Of a stretch of DNA of 64,000 nt, positions 51,201 to 63,109 are shown piece after piece. Source of the stretch: Pseudeuparius sepicola. Taxonomy: Eukaryota; Arthropoda; Insecta; Coleoptera; Anthribidae. The notes under the pieces are model-generated. The model ran no database searches. It saw nothing but the letters and a program-made list of their open reading frames with translations, and was not told where the DNA came from. Location: positions 33,671,453-33,735,452 of the forward strand of contig OY987306.1 in assembly GCA_963920635.1 (NCBI GenBank), written 5' to 3'. Positions within the stretch are counted from its first letter, which is position 1; each line of letters opens with the position of its first letter. The translations under genes and the position numbers were made by a program.

Positions 51201-54200
51201 GAACTTTTTGCACTATGCGAACTGCTTGCGTTTCATAATCCCAGTGTAGTTTAAATAGTCTGTAACTTTTTACACCCGACCGAAATTCGGTGCAAGAAGT
51301 TAGGTATCATAATTATTATTGTCAAAGCTGGTTTTTGAAAATTGAAGTTTCGTTAAATATTAACATGTTATATAGGAAAATCGAATTTCCCCAGGGGACA
51401 CTCATTCTATTCAACATGGATGAACTTTTCAACCCTCTTCGAAGGCTTGTATGCGAAAATTCGGCACCCAAATCTGTCACTATCTGACGGTCTATAAATA
51501 TTCCTACAAAAATGGCAACTTAACATAATTTTTATCGATTCATTTTTTGAAAAGTCGAGGCTTTAATTTTCTTATCATTGTAAGTAGGTATAGTATATAC
51601 TTTATCAGATATGTATTGTGAAAAAGTAGATAGGTATCCCAAAATATACGGTTGCATCAACCACTTAGTAAGCGTCAAGTGTCATAAGAATTTCCCCGAA
51701 AAATATTTGTTGTTGTTTATTTGTTGTTATCTATGCCAACCTTTGAGTTATTTCGAAAAAAAATTATAAGGTACGTTTGTCCTTCAGTTTAGGAATCCTT
51801 TGTAATATAGCAATTCTAATTTTAAATTTCCAGTTACGAAGAGGTAGGTACTTACACAAACGCCTACGCCACTTTGGTGTATGACCACAAAAGCTAATTT
51901 AAATTACAAAATTACGTACTCATGGATTATTATCCTTTAGTTTTGGCGGTCAGGGAAGTGCCATAAGCCGCACAGCTAAGCATAATAACTCGAAAAAGTG
52001 TATAAACTCTATTCAAACTAAACGCAAGTGAAACATAAACACAAGTTGTCGCATGGCTAGAGCATGAGTCGGTGTTTCTTACAGAGGTGTATTGAGTTGC
52101 AAGTGGACCTTTATTTTTTCCGATATAATTCTTTCGCTGTTTATTAATTGTTAGAGCTACGATTTGTGTTAATAGTAGAAATTTGCAGGTAAGTGAATGA
52201 CTAGGTGTGCCATAAAAGTTTGTTTTTAACGTTCTTAATACTGGGGCATATTATTTTAATGTTTTATGTTATAAAATTCATAGAAATCGTCCTTAATGCG
52301 GTCCTGCCTCGTATTAGCCCTCAGAATTGTTCACGTGCTTCCATCGTGTAAATGTTTACGCGCCACTTGCATTTAGATTGAATAGAGTCATTGAATAAGG
52401 AATTCTTAATCAATGATAAATGATAGAGTGTAAATACCACATACTGACCCTATAAAAAATTGTGTCAAAACCTTTGACGCCTTCCTATGGGATTCATTAT
52501 TCAAAGATTAAAGGAGCCATAGATAGTCAAAAGAATTGTTGAAACTATCCGCCAAAAATACTGCTACAAAAACTTTCAATCTTTAATTTTGGAGCGAAAA
52601 CAGATAAATTGTAATGTCTTACAATTCTTAGGACTTGATACTAAGTTGAGGTACAGGTTACGATTAGTCTTTATATAAAATTTTATGAAAAATATTTGGT
52701 ATAGCGTCCGAAAATGGTTCTAACAGTCTATTGTAGCTTTATCTACGATGGTAATAATTCGTATACCTATTACTTTGGAGTGCAAAGTATTTTTCTCAGC
52801 GTCTTTTTTACGAATTTCAGCAATATCTCCACAGCAAACCTTCAATATTTATCTAGTGAACAAGCAATAGAAGATTTAGCAGCTTTTATATCAGCAATTA
52901 ACGACGTAAATGAACTGTCATATTCTGACGCAAACTGGATCGTTTTTGGAGGTTCTTATGCTGGATCTCTGGCAGCTTGGCTAAGACAAAAGTATACTCA
53001 TCTGGTCAAGGGAGCAGTGTCTTCTAGTGGCCCACTATTGGCCAAATATGACTTTTTTGGTATGAAAGGTTTTGACAGGGACTCTTTAAAATAAGGGAAC
53101 CCAGCATGTCACAACAGTCTATCACTTAGGAAAAGTGAAGCCTTGAGGGGAAGTTTGTTTTCTGTTGACTACAAGAAGATCACAAGGGGGCTGATACAAG
53201 GTTATGTTATATGTCAGTGTAAAACTGCCATCAGGTTTTATGTGGCATGCCAGTGCCATGGATTCTAAAGGAGGCAAAATATTTCCCATCATAATTCACA
53301 ATTTTTAACTTTTCTAACTTCCAGATACTCAGATGTGTGAATTAAAGGTAATGCGGCCGCCTGTAGTAGTCCCAATAATCGCAACCAGATTTTTCCTGGA
53401 TCGCCTTTAGTAATCCTACAATTCCCATTACATGGGCATTACGTATAAGTAGGTAGTTCAAAACAAAAGTCGTATTTCGAAAATTTTAAATTATGAAGCA
53501 GGTAGCTTCAGTCAGGTCTTTTTTAAAGAGTTTTTATCTACGACTACAACTTTATTTCAAGTTTATGAGGTACCTTGGGAGAGAAATAAAATTACAATTT
53601 TTTTTTAATGAACACCGAGAAAAACTACCATCATTAGAACTACTAGACCTAATCTTATTAGTCCATTCCGAAATTTGTGAAAGTTCTTTGGGTAGATACA
53701 TTCAACAAGGGAAGAAACTTCAAGTATACATTTTACAAATGGATTGAGGAACCTGGTGCAATAGCGACAAATTCTTAAATAAACAAATTCGGCACTACTG
53801 ACTTACCATACTTATTACTTAAATTCGTGGAAATAATTGCTGGAAATCGATTTCAACTATAAAATGAATTTCTTTCATTTGACAGTTGCCACATTCTGCA
53901 CTTGTATACACAAAATTGTCAAGTCTAATTTTTAGAAATCATGGAAACCATTATTAATTTTTACTAACAATCAAAGTACCTGTTATATTCGTAGATTCTC
54001 CAATAAAATGGCATACTTGGCATCACTGAGACCATTAGAATGAGGCCTTGATTAAGTACGAATCCCTTATTCAATGAATGAGGAAAGAATAGGCCTCACT
54101 TTGGAAAGTATAATGCTGGGTCCCAGTGGCGCACACAGGGGGGGGGGGCGGGGGCCTCGGCCCCCCCCAGACCTACCATATTTTAAAAATTCTTAAATTT

Positions 54201-57200
54201 AAATTTTTAAAAAAGAGTTTCATTGAAACTGAATTTGCCCTTAAATTTAATAAAAAAATTGCCTTCGGCGCATTTTAGTATGCAGACACCTCTAAGTACA
54301 CTTTTTATTGCCCGCTTAAAAAAAACAATAATCTTTATTGTCCGGTTTTCAAACAAATTTCAATTTACCTATACCTAACTACACTGGCCAGAAAATTAGA
54401 CATAATGTGGCCCTTTGAAACAATATGATAATCACAAAAGGGTGTTCAGTGTTATTATTGATAATTACTAGATTTTTGTGAGTTAAAAAGTATTCTTATA
54501 TTTGACCTTGAAAATGTCACAAATTTTCGCCTGCGGCGCGATTTGTATCTAATATCGAAGGTTAAATTCCTTTTTTTTACCCCCCCCCCCCTCTCCCCAC
54601 CGACAAAGTACCGTCCTCTAGGTACCTCTCCCTCACTTCTCAAATGTGTACTAACTGCCCTGACTGGAAAGTCATTTGCCCTGCCTAAAGTTTCTGTCTG
54701 ACGGCTCTGAGTTGCCCCCCCCCCCCCAATCATATTTTCTGGGTGCGCCACTGCTGGGTCCCCTTACTTTAAAGAGTCCCTGGGTTTTGACTTTGACAAA
54801 AATGATGATGACTTCATTATTGTTTTCAGAGTATTATCAAGTGGTAAATGAAAGTTTATCTACAATGCACAGTCAAGCGTGCGCCGACAATCTTCAGGTG
54901 GCGATAAAGCAACTGGACGATCAATTCATCGAGAAAAATTACACCAACATTGGTAACTTGTTCCATATCTGCGGTAGTTCGATCGAACTTATAGACAACG
55001 ACAAAGACAAATCGAATTTCTTCCAAATGATCGCGGAAATGTTCGCCTCAGTTGTCCAATATAACGGAATGCAACTGCATTCTATCAGAGACGTGTGCGA
55101 GCTTTTGGTTAATGCCTATATTGGCGATGAACTTCAAAGACTTTCAGCCGTTTCCAAGCTTTTATATGCCGGCGCTTGCTTTGACGCTTTCTATAATAAT
55201 CTTGTTTTGGAACTTCGAGATGAGAGAGCTGACCCCAGCAACATGAGTAAGTTGTCTTTTTAACCATGGATACTAGTTATTATAGTCCAAAGCACGAAAG
55301 AAAACGTTTCTAAAGATGCAGGCAGCGTTGCGAGATTTCCTATACGAGTAGCCGTTATTTATTGGCGAATGCAAGTCTTATCATATTGAAGCCGAATTTC
55401 TGAACTCTATTATACCGAAAAAATAAAATCGCATCACGGGACCACTTAGGTACCCATTTTTGTTTATCATTTATTTTTAACGCGGAGTGATAAAACACCT
55501 ATTATATTTTTTTCAACACAGCACTTCTGCGAAGGAGTCGGCTGAGAAAATCAGTTAGCCAACGCGTTTTGTGCCTGTTTCTATAATCGTAGGTAAAGTT
55601 AACTGTGTATTTGGGCTACCATACAGACCTCATTTTTTAGGCCGCTGGCAAGTTTTTTCCGGCGGCTCAGAGGGCTCAGTGGCGTTTCGTATGTTCGGGA
55701 GTTAACGTGTTCAAAATGAGTAAACAGGGAAGAACGTTGCATTCTCAAGCACGAGAAATAATTGCCAATGTTATAAGGGTTTGCCTTCCTCCATAGTCTA
55801 AGCCATCACCGTTAAGAATAATATTAACAATAAATTAAATAACAATTATATCAAAATTAAGTCAGTGAGTTACGCAAAATTGAGCTACGCCCCTGAACTC
55901 TGACTAATTCTATAATATTTGCGAGTTCTTCCCCCTTACGTCGCACGCATTCTACCGTAAGGAGGACTATATGACAGCACTGAAGATCAACTTTTTATGA
56001 CTCATGTGGAATTTAGTGGCCTCTGGCGAGGCACACGGGATAGAAGGCCTGCAGACTCTATCGATGACGTCACAAACTCAGACCGATTCTATCTATGATA
56101 TTCTATGCGTTGCGGTATTTTGGGGAGTTTTACAGTCATTTTTTTTTTATTTTCCAGATTATTTATTAACACATACCATGAGAAACCGAAAAATGTTACG
56201 CACAACAGAAAATAAATCATTCATAACAAAATAAACTCAATGAAATTAAACAATTATTAAAGGTGACTTTATGCAGCATTCATATTATTACTTCTGTATC
56301 ACCCTATTATCATTTATAGAGCAGATTATAGTAGATTACAAAGATAAAAGTGAGATAGTAATGAAATTTTAAGGAAATGAAAACTGCATAAAGACCTCGT
56401 GCAACAAGCAACATTATGAACATTTATCTTTTTATTAATGGTAATGAAGCGGCAGTGAAGTCATATACAGGGTATCCCAACGAAAACTTGACCCCCCCCC
56501 AAATTTGAAAACCGAACAATATTTGAAAATTCGCCGAGACGATTTTTGTTTTTGGGGGGAGCATTTTTGACAGTCAAGCCAACCCGATATGTTCATCCCC
56601 CTAATCCCTAGCAACCCCAACTTTAAAATTTCAAATGGAACTACCCCCCTTGTGGCGCATCATTTTAAAGCCCTTTTTGTTGCGAATACAGTGATGTATC
56701 GTTTTTAGAATTCTGTTGAGATTTGACAGAATTATTGGCTAAAAACGGAAAGTTGACAATCCACTGTATGCGTAGTAATTTCTACACAAATGCCCGCCAC
56801 TACTACACACGACCAAATTAACTAGTTTTTATTGACGTGGCGATCAGTTTACAAAAAAGTCACAAATGAAAAAGCTGAAGCAAAACAAAAAAGTTCATAC
56901 GAATTCAAACCTTATATCTTTTTAAAATATGTAACAAAAAGTCACTGTCACAAAAAGGTCCCCGTTTTTTGCGAAATCGTTCGTTTCAGCCTGCCATTGA
57001 AAGTCTAACGTGTTTTTGAAATGGTTTATTCTATCATGGAAAGGTTAGAAATTGTTGCAATTCGTGCTGTAGTTTTAGCGCAATCATGACTTTGACAACA
57101 AATTGCAACAATTTCTACCCTTTCCCCGATAGAATAAACAAACCATTTCAAAAACACGTTAGACTTTCAATGGCAGGCTGAAACGAACGATTTCGCAAAA

Positions 57201-59348
57201 AACGGGGACCTTTTTGTGACAGTGACTTTTTGTTACATATTTTAAAAAGATATAAGGTTTGAATTCGTATGAACTTTTTTTGTTTTGCTTCTGCTTTTTC
57301 ATTTGTGACTTTTTTGTAAACTGATCGAGACGTCAATAAAAACTATGTAATTTGGTCGTGTGTAGTAGACAAAAAACTTAATAGTGGCGGGCATTTGTGT
57401 AGAAATTACTACGCGTACAGTGGATTGTCAACTTTCCGTTTTGAGCCAATAATTCTGTCAAATGTCAACAGAATTCTAAAAACGATACATCACTGTATTC
57501 GCAATAAAAAGGGCTTTAAAATGATGGGTTACAAGGGGGGGGGGTAACAAACGTAATAAGCTCAATGAAAATAAAAAAAAACACTTACACGCAAATATCG
57601 CTTTAGCAATTAAGTAAGTAGAAATAAACATAATATAATAAATATCAATCAATTTCTTTAGTTTTCTCTCAGCCTTTTGCGTCATTATTCATTTTGAATC
57701 TTTCGATAATTATCGAGATATATGTTTGCCAGAGTATCCATCTGTTAACAACGACATATTTTGCAGAATTTTGAGATAAATTTCCAGTACTTAGTTTAAC
57801 AAATCTGTAATTACGTATTGTATTGCCCCTGTTTTTTTTTCCATTTAAATGATGGTATACGGCCTGAATACCTGAATTGCGCTAAACACTATATAAGAAA
57901 GGATAACTGAATATGAGGATATAGCTCATGCACCGTGCCGTAAAACCGCGTGCCTCGGTGCACCTCGACTGAGAACTGAGAGCGTGAACGAGGGGATGGC
58001 TGCAGGCCTTCTATCCCGTGTGCCTCGCCTCTGGCCGAGGCAAATAAACCATATGAGTCATAAAAAGAGCTTCATTGCCGAGGTACATACATATTATTAT
58101 ATATTTTTTTTGAAATCGAAAAAAAATGTTTTAATAGGCAAACATATTATCATACGGGAACAGACTGCGCGCGCCGTTGCTTGACTTTGACGATCGCTCT
58201 GCCTAGGTCAAGTATGACGAGGCACGGCGCTTCCCAACAGAAACTCCAAACTGCTGCCTGTTGTGCAGCCTCCATGAAAAATAGATTGATATTGAAACCT
58301 ACTAAAATATTTATACTGAAAGATTGCGCTGCTATAGGTAACAATTTCGCAATGTGTACGAAAATTTAAATGGGCCTTTTGTGGCCGGGTTTTGAATATT
58401 TGGTCACTTTTGACGGGCGATGGCTCCGCGTCTGACGTTTACATCTTGCAAAGGCCTGCCTATTGAAAAAATCGTACAATAATTGGCTACTATTCAGTGC
58501 CGATTTGATTTTGAGACACTTCATTGCCGATTTCAAAAAATATTATTATAAAGCTAGATAAAATTAGATTTATATTTTAGTGAGGCAATGGATATACCAG
58601 ACGTGCACAGAGTTCGGTTTTTTTCAAACATCGGGCACCCATTCCAGGATGTTCGGTGATAAATTTCCAGTGGAATTCTTCGGACAATTGTGCGCAGATG
58701 TATTTGTTCCGGAATTTAGTGAAACTAACATAATGTCAAATATCGCAAACACGAATGTTTATTATGGCGAATTAGAAATAGACGTTTCAAATGTTGTTTT
58801 TGTTAACGGTAAGGTCGATCCATGGCATGCTCTGGGAATATATGATCAGGACAGATACCCGAAGGCTCCAGTCATTTTTCTTACTAGTGAGTATACAGGA
58901 TGTGAAATAATTATTATAAAGCTGTTTTCTATTGCATAGCGACTGTTAAAGAGTGTCTCATTATTGGCAAATGGCTCCTATATTTTACAATGACACAATT
59001 GACAGTTACCTAACCTAAAAGTAAAGAAATTTGAAAGTCTGGCAGCTTCCTAACCTACCAAATGGACAATAAAATGGTCCAAGAAAACTTCGGTTTTTAA
59101 TTATTGTATATCATTGGAAAGTAACAATTATTGTTTTATAATGGTCTCTGTTATTCTTTTTAGACACCTCTCACTGTGTCAACATGTACGAATACGCAGA
59201 CTCTGATTCTGAAGAACTGAAAAATGCCAAAAACGAAGTCGACCGACTAATAGGAGAATGGCTGCGAAAAAGTTCAGTTTCAGGAGCAACAAACACTCTT
59301 TATAATTTGTCGGTGATGCTTGTTTGCGTTTTTGCTATTTTTGTTTAA
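48260..59348 (+). CDS. Serine carboxypeptidase S28, thymus-specific serine protease/PRCP-like
   Basis: Six exons (48260-48463, 48568-48758, 52821-53059, 54830-55246, 58581-58886, 59164-59348) join in phase to 513 residues, about the size of human PRSS16. A signal peptide (MWLLKTALLLCIFYSTEA) precedes VQKIDHFSHVDHRTFLQ and LFQLEHRYYGTSHPF, both family hallmarks. The nucleophile motif is GGSYAG with S177. D430 is in KVDPWHALG and H456 in TSHCVN. The family cleaves prolyl or other peptide bonds at acid pH in lysosomes or extracellularly. The C-terminus ends in a hydrophobic run (LSVMLVCVFAIFV) after a small-residue stretch (SSVSGATNT), which suggests a GPI anchor or membrane tail. Introns 2, 3 and 4 are 1.8-4 kb and filled with repeats. 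Intron 3 holds a hAT-like insertion. Confidence 0.93.
49078..49800 (+). repeat. Tandem array of six 122-bp units in peptidase intron 2
   Basis: CAACCGATCGAGCTGAAATT recurs at 49078, 49200, 49322, 49444, 49566 and 49688, exactly 122 bp apart. Each unit carries a perfect TGACGTCA and an ATGGCGGA; most also carry CAAGATGGCGGACTAG. Units differ by only a few bases (for example GATCACCC versus GAACACTC). The last is cut at CAAGATGGT. Confidence 0.95.
49917..50249. repeat. Long near-perfect palindrome with 25-bp loop
   Basis: Arms at 49917-50070 and 50096-50249 are reverse complements with few or no mismatches visible. The stem tip is CTTAAATCTCGCGACAAGC. It follows the 122-bp array and resembles the hairpin part of the AAGATGGCGG-type repeats. 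Confidence 0.88.
50300..51165 (-). repeat. AAGATGGCGG-type repeat, copy 5 (inverted)
   Basis: The hairpin part comes first, with AAGCTTGTTTTTAAAAAG ends. CCGCCATCTTGGGGCGGCC and CCGCCATCTTGGAGCGGCGG modules follow, and the copy ends near AGCTCAATCGGATATCAGG. It lies in intron 2 of the peptidase gene. Confidence 0.75.
51770..51960. repeat. Interspersed repeat, inverted copy of 1-205
   Basis: It shares the segment CACAAACGCCTACGCCACTT and its flanks with the start of the window, inverted. No coding potential. Confidence 0.6.
51961..52820. other. Distal part of peptidase intron 2
   Basis: This AT-rich sequence has no recognisable gene or repeat. A strong unused donor-like site (CAG|GTAAGTG) lies near 52190. 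It could mark an alternative 5' exon, but no matching open frame supports that. Confidence 0.45.
53076..54782 (+). mobile_element. hAT-like MITE in peptidase intron 3, carrying a nested element
   Basis: The ends are CAGGGACTCTTTAAAATAAG and CTTACTTTAAAGAGTCCCTG, flanked by identical 8-bp duplications GGTTTTGA (53068-53075 and 54783-54790). The body matches the elements at 210-1161 and 1322-2332. A second element occupies 54124-54753 inside it. Without the nested insert it is about 1.07 kb, like the copy at 1322. Confidence 0.9.
54124..54753. mobile_element. Nested hAT-like MITE with CAGTGGCGCAC ends
   Basis: The termini CAGTGGCGCAC and its inverse GTGCGCCACTG enclose 630 bp. Poly-G/poly-C runs sit just inside each end. 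The 8-bp CTGGGTCC is duplicated at 54116-54123 and 54754-54761. It interrupts the subterminal repeat of the outer element and is therefore younger. No transposase frame is evident. Confidence 0.88.
55975..58570. repeat. Nested inverted repeats in peptidase intron 4
   Basis: An outer pair (GGCACACGGGATAGAAGGCC near 56032 and its inverse near 58005, with ATGACTCATGTGG and its inverse) encloses 2 kb. An inner fold-back at about 56640-57540 has arms that are nearly perfect inverses, including CGGGCATTTGTGTAGAAATT, around a centre near 57090. The distal part (58190-58550) repeats the element between the lipases. A few open frames here are unsupported. Confidence 0.7.
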
Positions 59349-59769
59349 TAATTTAAATTTACCGCCGTTTCAATAGAAATTTTTTGTATCGTTGGGTTGG
59401 AGGACCTCGAAAATAGGGGGTAGCAGAAGTTTCAATTTTTTTAATATACATTGTGACATATACTTTTCATATTAGAAAGGTATAGAAGGGATAAACAATT
59501 AAAGACTGAGTAATACTTGCATTTTTATTTTAACTTCCATCAGAAATCACTGTTTAAATGTTTTCATATTAGGTAAGTAGACCTATATAATAAATTTCTT
59601 TTCCGAAAATCAATCAGAAATATTGACATTTTTGATAACATTTTTGAAAGAAAAAGTCAATATTTCCTTGCACTTAGTCGTTGCCAGGCAACGGAAAGTA
59701 ACTGTTAGGAAATATTTATTTTTGTACTGTAAGGAAATATTATTTCCTTACAGTTATTTATAAACTAAA

Positions 59770-60294
59770 AAAATGATTGAGAACAAGTTTTTCGAAAACA
59801 ATTTTTACTACAAATGATCTTGATGTATTCGTTTTAGAGTCTGGTATGCCAACTAAAAGCTTAGATTGTAGGTCTTCTACATCTTGTAAGGTCATTTTAA
59901 CTAACTCGTCCATTCTACAAGCTCCAGAAATACCAAATATTACAGCAACCTACAACAATAAATAAATATATAAATAATCCGAATAAAAATTGAAGTTTTG
60001 TGACCTACCTTAATCATTAAATATTCTTTATCTGAAGCTTCCTGGATAAATTTGTTGATTTGTTCTTTAGTTAAAATCTTTTGGCCTATAGCCTTCTGCC
60101 TGCCGTTTCAATAATGAACGAAGTTTTGGATATTTAGATATATCCACATCATGTCTAATTGCAAGGGTTGCCTTCAACATTGAATAGTTCGCCCACAAAG
60201 TAGAAGATTTCATCTTGGAACCAAGCTCCAAGAAGTATGCCATTACAACATTTTCTGAGAATGAACTTGCATTTTTATTCTTACGATATTCCAT
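59770..60294 (-). pseudogene. Crypton-like tyrosine recombinase relic
   Basis: The minus strand encodes MKSSTLWANYSMLKATLA and LRSLLKRQAEGYRPK. A frame change follows, then ILTKEQINKFIQEASDKEYL. After a GT-AG gap (about 60008-59951) comes VAVIFGISGACRMDELVKMT with the recombinase-type Arg. This is the layout of insect Crypton-derived tyrosine recombinases. The frameshift after GYRPK and the absence of the C-terminal His and Tyr motifs indicate a decayed copy. Confidence 0.6.
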
Positions 60295-60879
60295 AAAACG
60301 ATTATGCAGTTATATTTTTCTCTGGATTTTGTTGGCAACAAATCCAAGGAGGCAGTATTTACTGCTTCCGTGAGTTCTGGGGGGGTTCCAGAAATGGAAC
60401 AGTCATCATCACTCATCACTTTATACTTTTACTTTTGCTTTTTAGAACGTTCGAAAACGCGGAAAACACTATGGGAAAACGCCAAAAATAAACTTTTCAT
60501 GCGTCAAGTTTGACAATTCAATATTACTTTGTTTCCATAGTTACAAAACAAATATTTCATGGCATCCTTTATTTGTGAATAAAATTAATAATGCTTATTT
60601 CAAAATTTTAACAAGTTGATTGTAATAATTTATGTTCTTTGAGTAATTTTCGATTTTCCGAAAAATAGTATGTATACCTCGTAGGAAAAGCCACATTCCC
60701 CGACTCCGTATTGCCAGTCTCGGCTTACGCCTCGACAGGCAATCTTTACGGTCGTCCGGGAATGTTCAGCTTTTCCTACTAGGTACACAATGTACTATTA
60801 TTATTTACATTACTGCTTGTGTATTCTGTAATAATTAATAGAAACCATAAATTATAACCTATATTTGCATATCATTGAG

Positions 60880-61778
60880 CTTAGACAAGGAAAGAGAGAG
60901 GACGCCTGTAAATAATATACCCCGATTACTGTAAGAAGTCCCGATTTTGTCAGTTGACATTCTCCACAAAATCCCTAGGAATTTTCTGTTAATCATGGGT
61001 ATAACATTGGTATGTGTCTCAACTAGTTAATGACGTCACTCATTGATTTATGATGTGAAAAGATACCCAAGTGATACGAAAAAAAAGAACATAATAAAAT
61101 AAAAACCCTATTGCAATCACGATTATACGGCTACAAATAAAAATAACTATGACTACAACTCATTTTAATAATAATTTCAAACGTCATAAAAACACCTTCA
61201 TTTTGGTATTTTGGTATAATCACCTACTTGCGACAGCGTCTATGGTGCGTACTCAGGCAAATTTTATTTCGGTGTTGTGAAAGTGACAGTGAAGGTTTTC
61301 CGGATCGTTCAAAAGGGTTCAAACTTTGGGCAGTGAAAATATTCGCGGGTTTTGTACGTTTCGTGAGTTTTACCGTTATCTGTGTTGTTCTTGTTAGTGT
61401 TATTAGTAGTAATTCATTGTGCAAATGGGCTCGTTACTGACCTGGCTCTTATGGCCCGGTTGCATTTTTTGCTGCATTGATGCCAACTTAGAATGGCGAA
61501 ATTACCAATTGACAGTCCCAGTCAGGACTTCTTAAAATAATTTTACTATAACAGCGCTCGCGGCCGTGTTACCGGCTGCCACATCGCACGACAGGCCAGT
61601 GGCGTAGCAAAAATGTTAAAAATGAACTTAGATGTAATTTGAAATATTGGTATTTATTCAGGAAATTAACTCACAACGTGCTCGCTTTGTCTGCCACATA
61701 TAAAATGGCCGCCGTTCAAAATGACGTAACAAAATCTATAGGCGACAGGGTAGGCAAGCGCGGTGTCCTCTCGTTGAG
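60880..61778. mobile_element. TIR element related to 12493-14437
   Basis: The left end is CTTAGACAAGGAAAGAGAGA. Internal sequence CTCGCGGCCGTGTTACCGGC and onward is continuous here but split at 12493-14437. The right terminus stops at GGTGTCCTCTC without the outer repeat, so this copy is truncated. Confidence 0.6.
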
Positions 61779-62084
61779 TAAAGGGTATATTCTATTCTAT
61801 ATAGAATATACAAGGTGCGGCGGAAAACCAAACGGAATAAAAATCTGAAAATTTGCACACTTAGGTTATCGGACCCTGCCACTTGAACTAAAATATTTTT
61901 AACTTTCTGCAACATCCGCTTGTACCAGTTTGTCTAATAGTCATAGTTTCTGAGATTCGACCTTTTTTGATATTTGCGGGAGTTGTTAAAATTCTCCCTA
62001 ACCTCAAGAAAGTTGCAAAAGTTCAAATTTTGTCCACACTAGGTATATTATAGTTGGAAGCACAAAACATTGTTGGAAGGTTGA

Positions 62085-62570
62085 TTGCTCTTAGTCATTT
62101 TCATACTGATTATACAGGGCGAACTTGACCGACTAAAACGCATAGGCAATCGTTTTAATGTCAGAACAGTATTTCAAATAAAAAATACACTAAGATCGAT
62201 GCTAGTTAAAACGAAACCATTTAATGAGGTACAAAGTTCAAAAAATTGCATTTATAAAATTCCTTGTGAATGTAGAAAGTTCTATATTGGGGAGACTTGT
62301 AGGCCATTTAACGTTCGTTTAAAAGAACATAAAAATTATATCAGGCAAAATCAAATTTCTAAGTCAAAAATATGTGAACATTCTTTTAATAACAATCATA
62401 GGATATTGTGGGATAGGTCCAAACCAATTCTCAAAGAAGAAGTAGGAAATAGACGAAAAATTAAAGAATCTGCATTTATTTTAGGAAATACGGACAACTG
62501 TGTTATGCTGAATGTTCAGTGTAATTCAGTAAAATATTATTGCCACTTATTCAAAGAAAAATTAGTATAG
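62085..62570 (+). pseudogene. Penelope-like element, 3' fragment with GIY-YIG endonuclease domain
   Basis: The frame reads IKNTLRSMLVKTKP (end of the reverse transcriptase region). It continues with CIYKIPCECRKFYIGETCRP and VRLKEHK, the GIY-YIG core of Penelope-like elements, and ends KYYCHLFKEKL. The reverse transcriptase catalytic part is missing, so the copy is 5'-truncated, as is common after target-primed insertion. Sequence to about 62760 probably belongs to its 3' untranslated end. Confidence 0.8.
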
Positions 62571-63109
62571 ATAATTAGATAGAACACAGGGTACAATATC
62601 AGGCAGGTGGCTAGGCTATTGTTTATGTTGTCATGACATTTTAACCTGAAATTTATTAATCTGTCACTTCACTTTGACGTGACATGATCTTTGAGAAAGG
62701 AGGAAGATTTATTCACCGAAAGCTCAGAAAACAAATTTGTTGAAGTTATTTTTTGAGTTACACGTTTAAAGTTTCGTTCATACACTGTTAAGAATTTATG
62801 AATTTTCCAGGCAACTTGAAAAAGTTGTCTTTCGATCAGTTTGGTGGCGAAAAACCCAAAATTAAATTGACCGATTTAGTATCTGTTAATGTTTCCGAGA
62901 TACCTATGTTGAAACCGAAACTGAATCACTCTGTATAGGGGATGAGAAATTAAACACTGAGTAATATATTTGCATTTTTTATTTTAACTTCCATCAGAAA
63001 TCACTGTATAAAGGTTGTAAATATATAAAAGACTAGAAATGAAGATATTTTGACCAAAATACATTATAGACAAGTACAATAAATAAACTTTTTCGAATTT
63101 TTCATTTTC

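Noticed and set aside
61228..61440. Frame of 70 codons with a hydrophobic stretch, near a repeat
   Set aside because: It lies within the truncated TIR element region, and no partner exon or homology was seen.
62590..62760. Possible hammerhead ribozyme after the Penelope-like fragment
   Set aside because: Only an ACCGAAAGCTC-like segment is present; I cannot find the CTGATGA half or a pairing stem.
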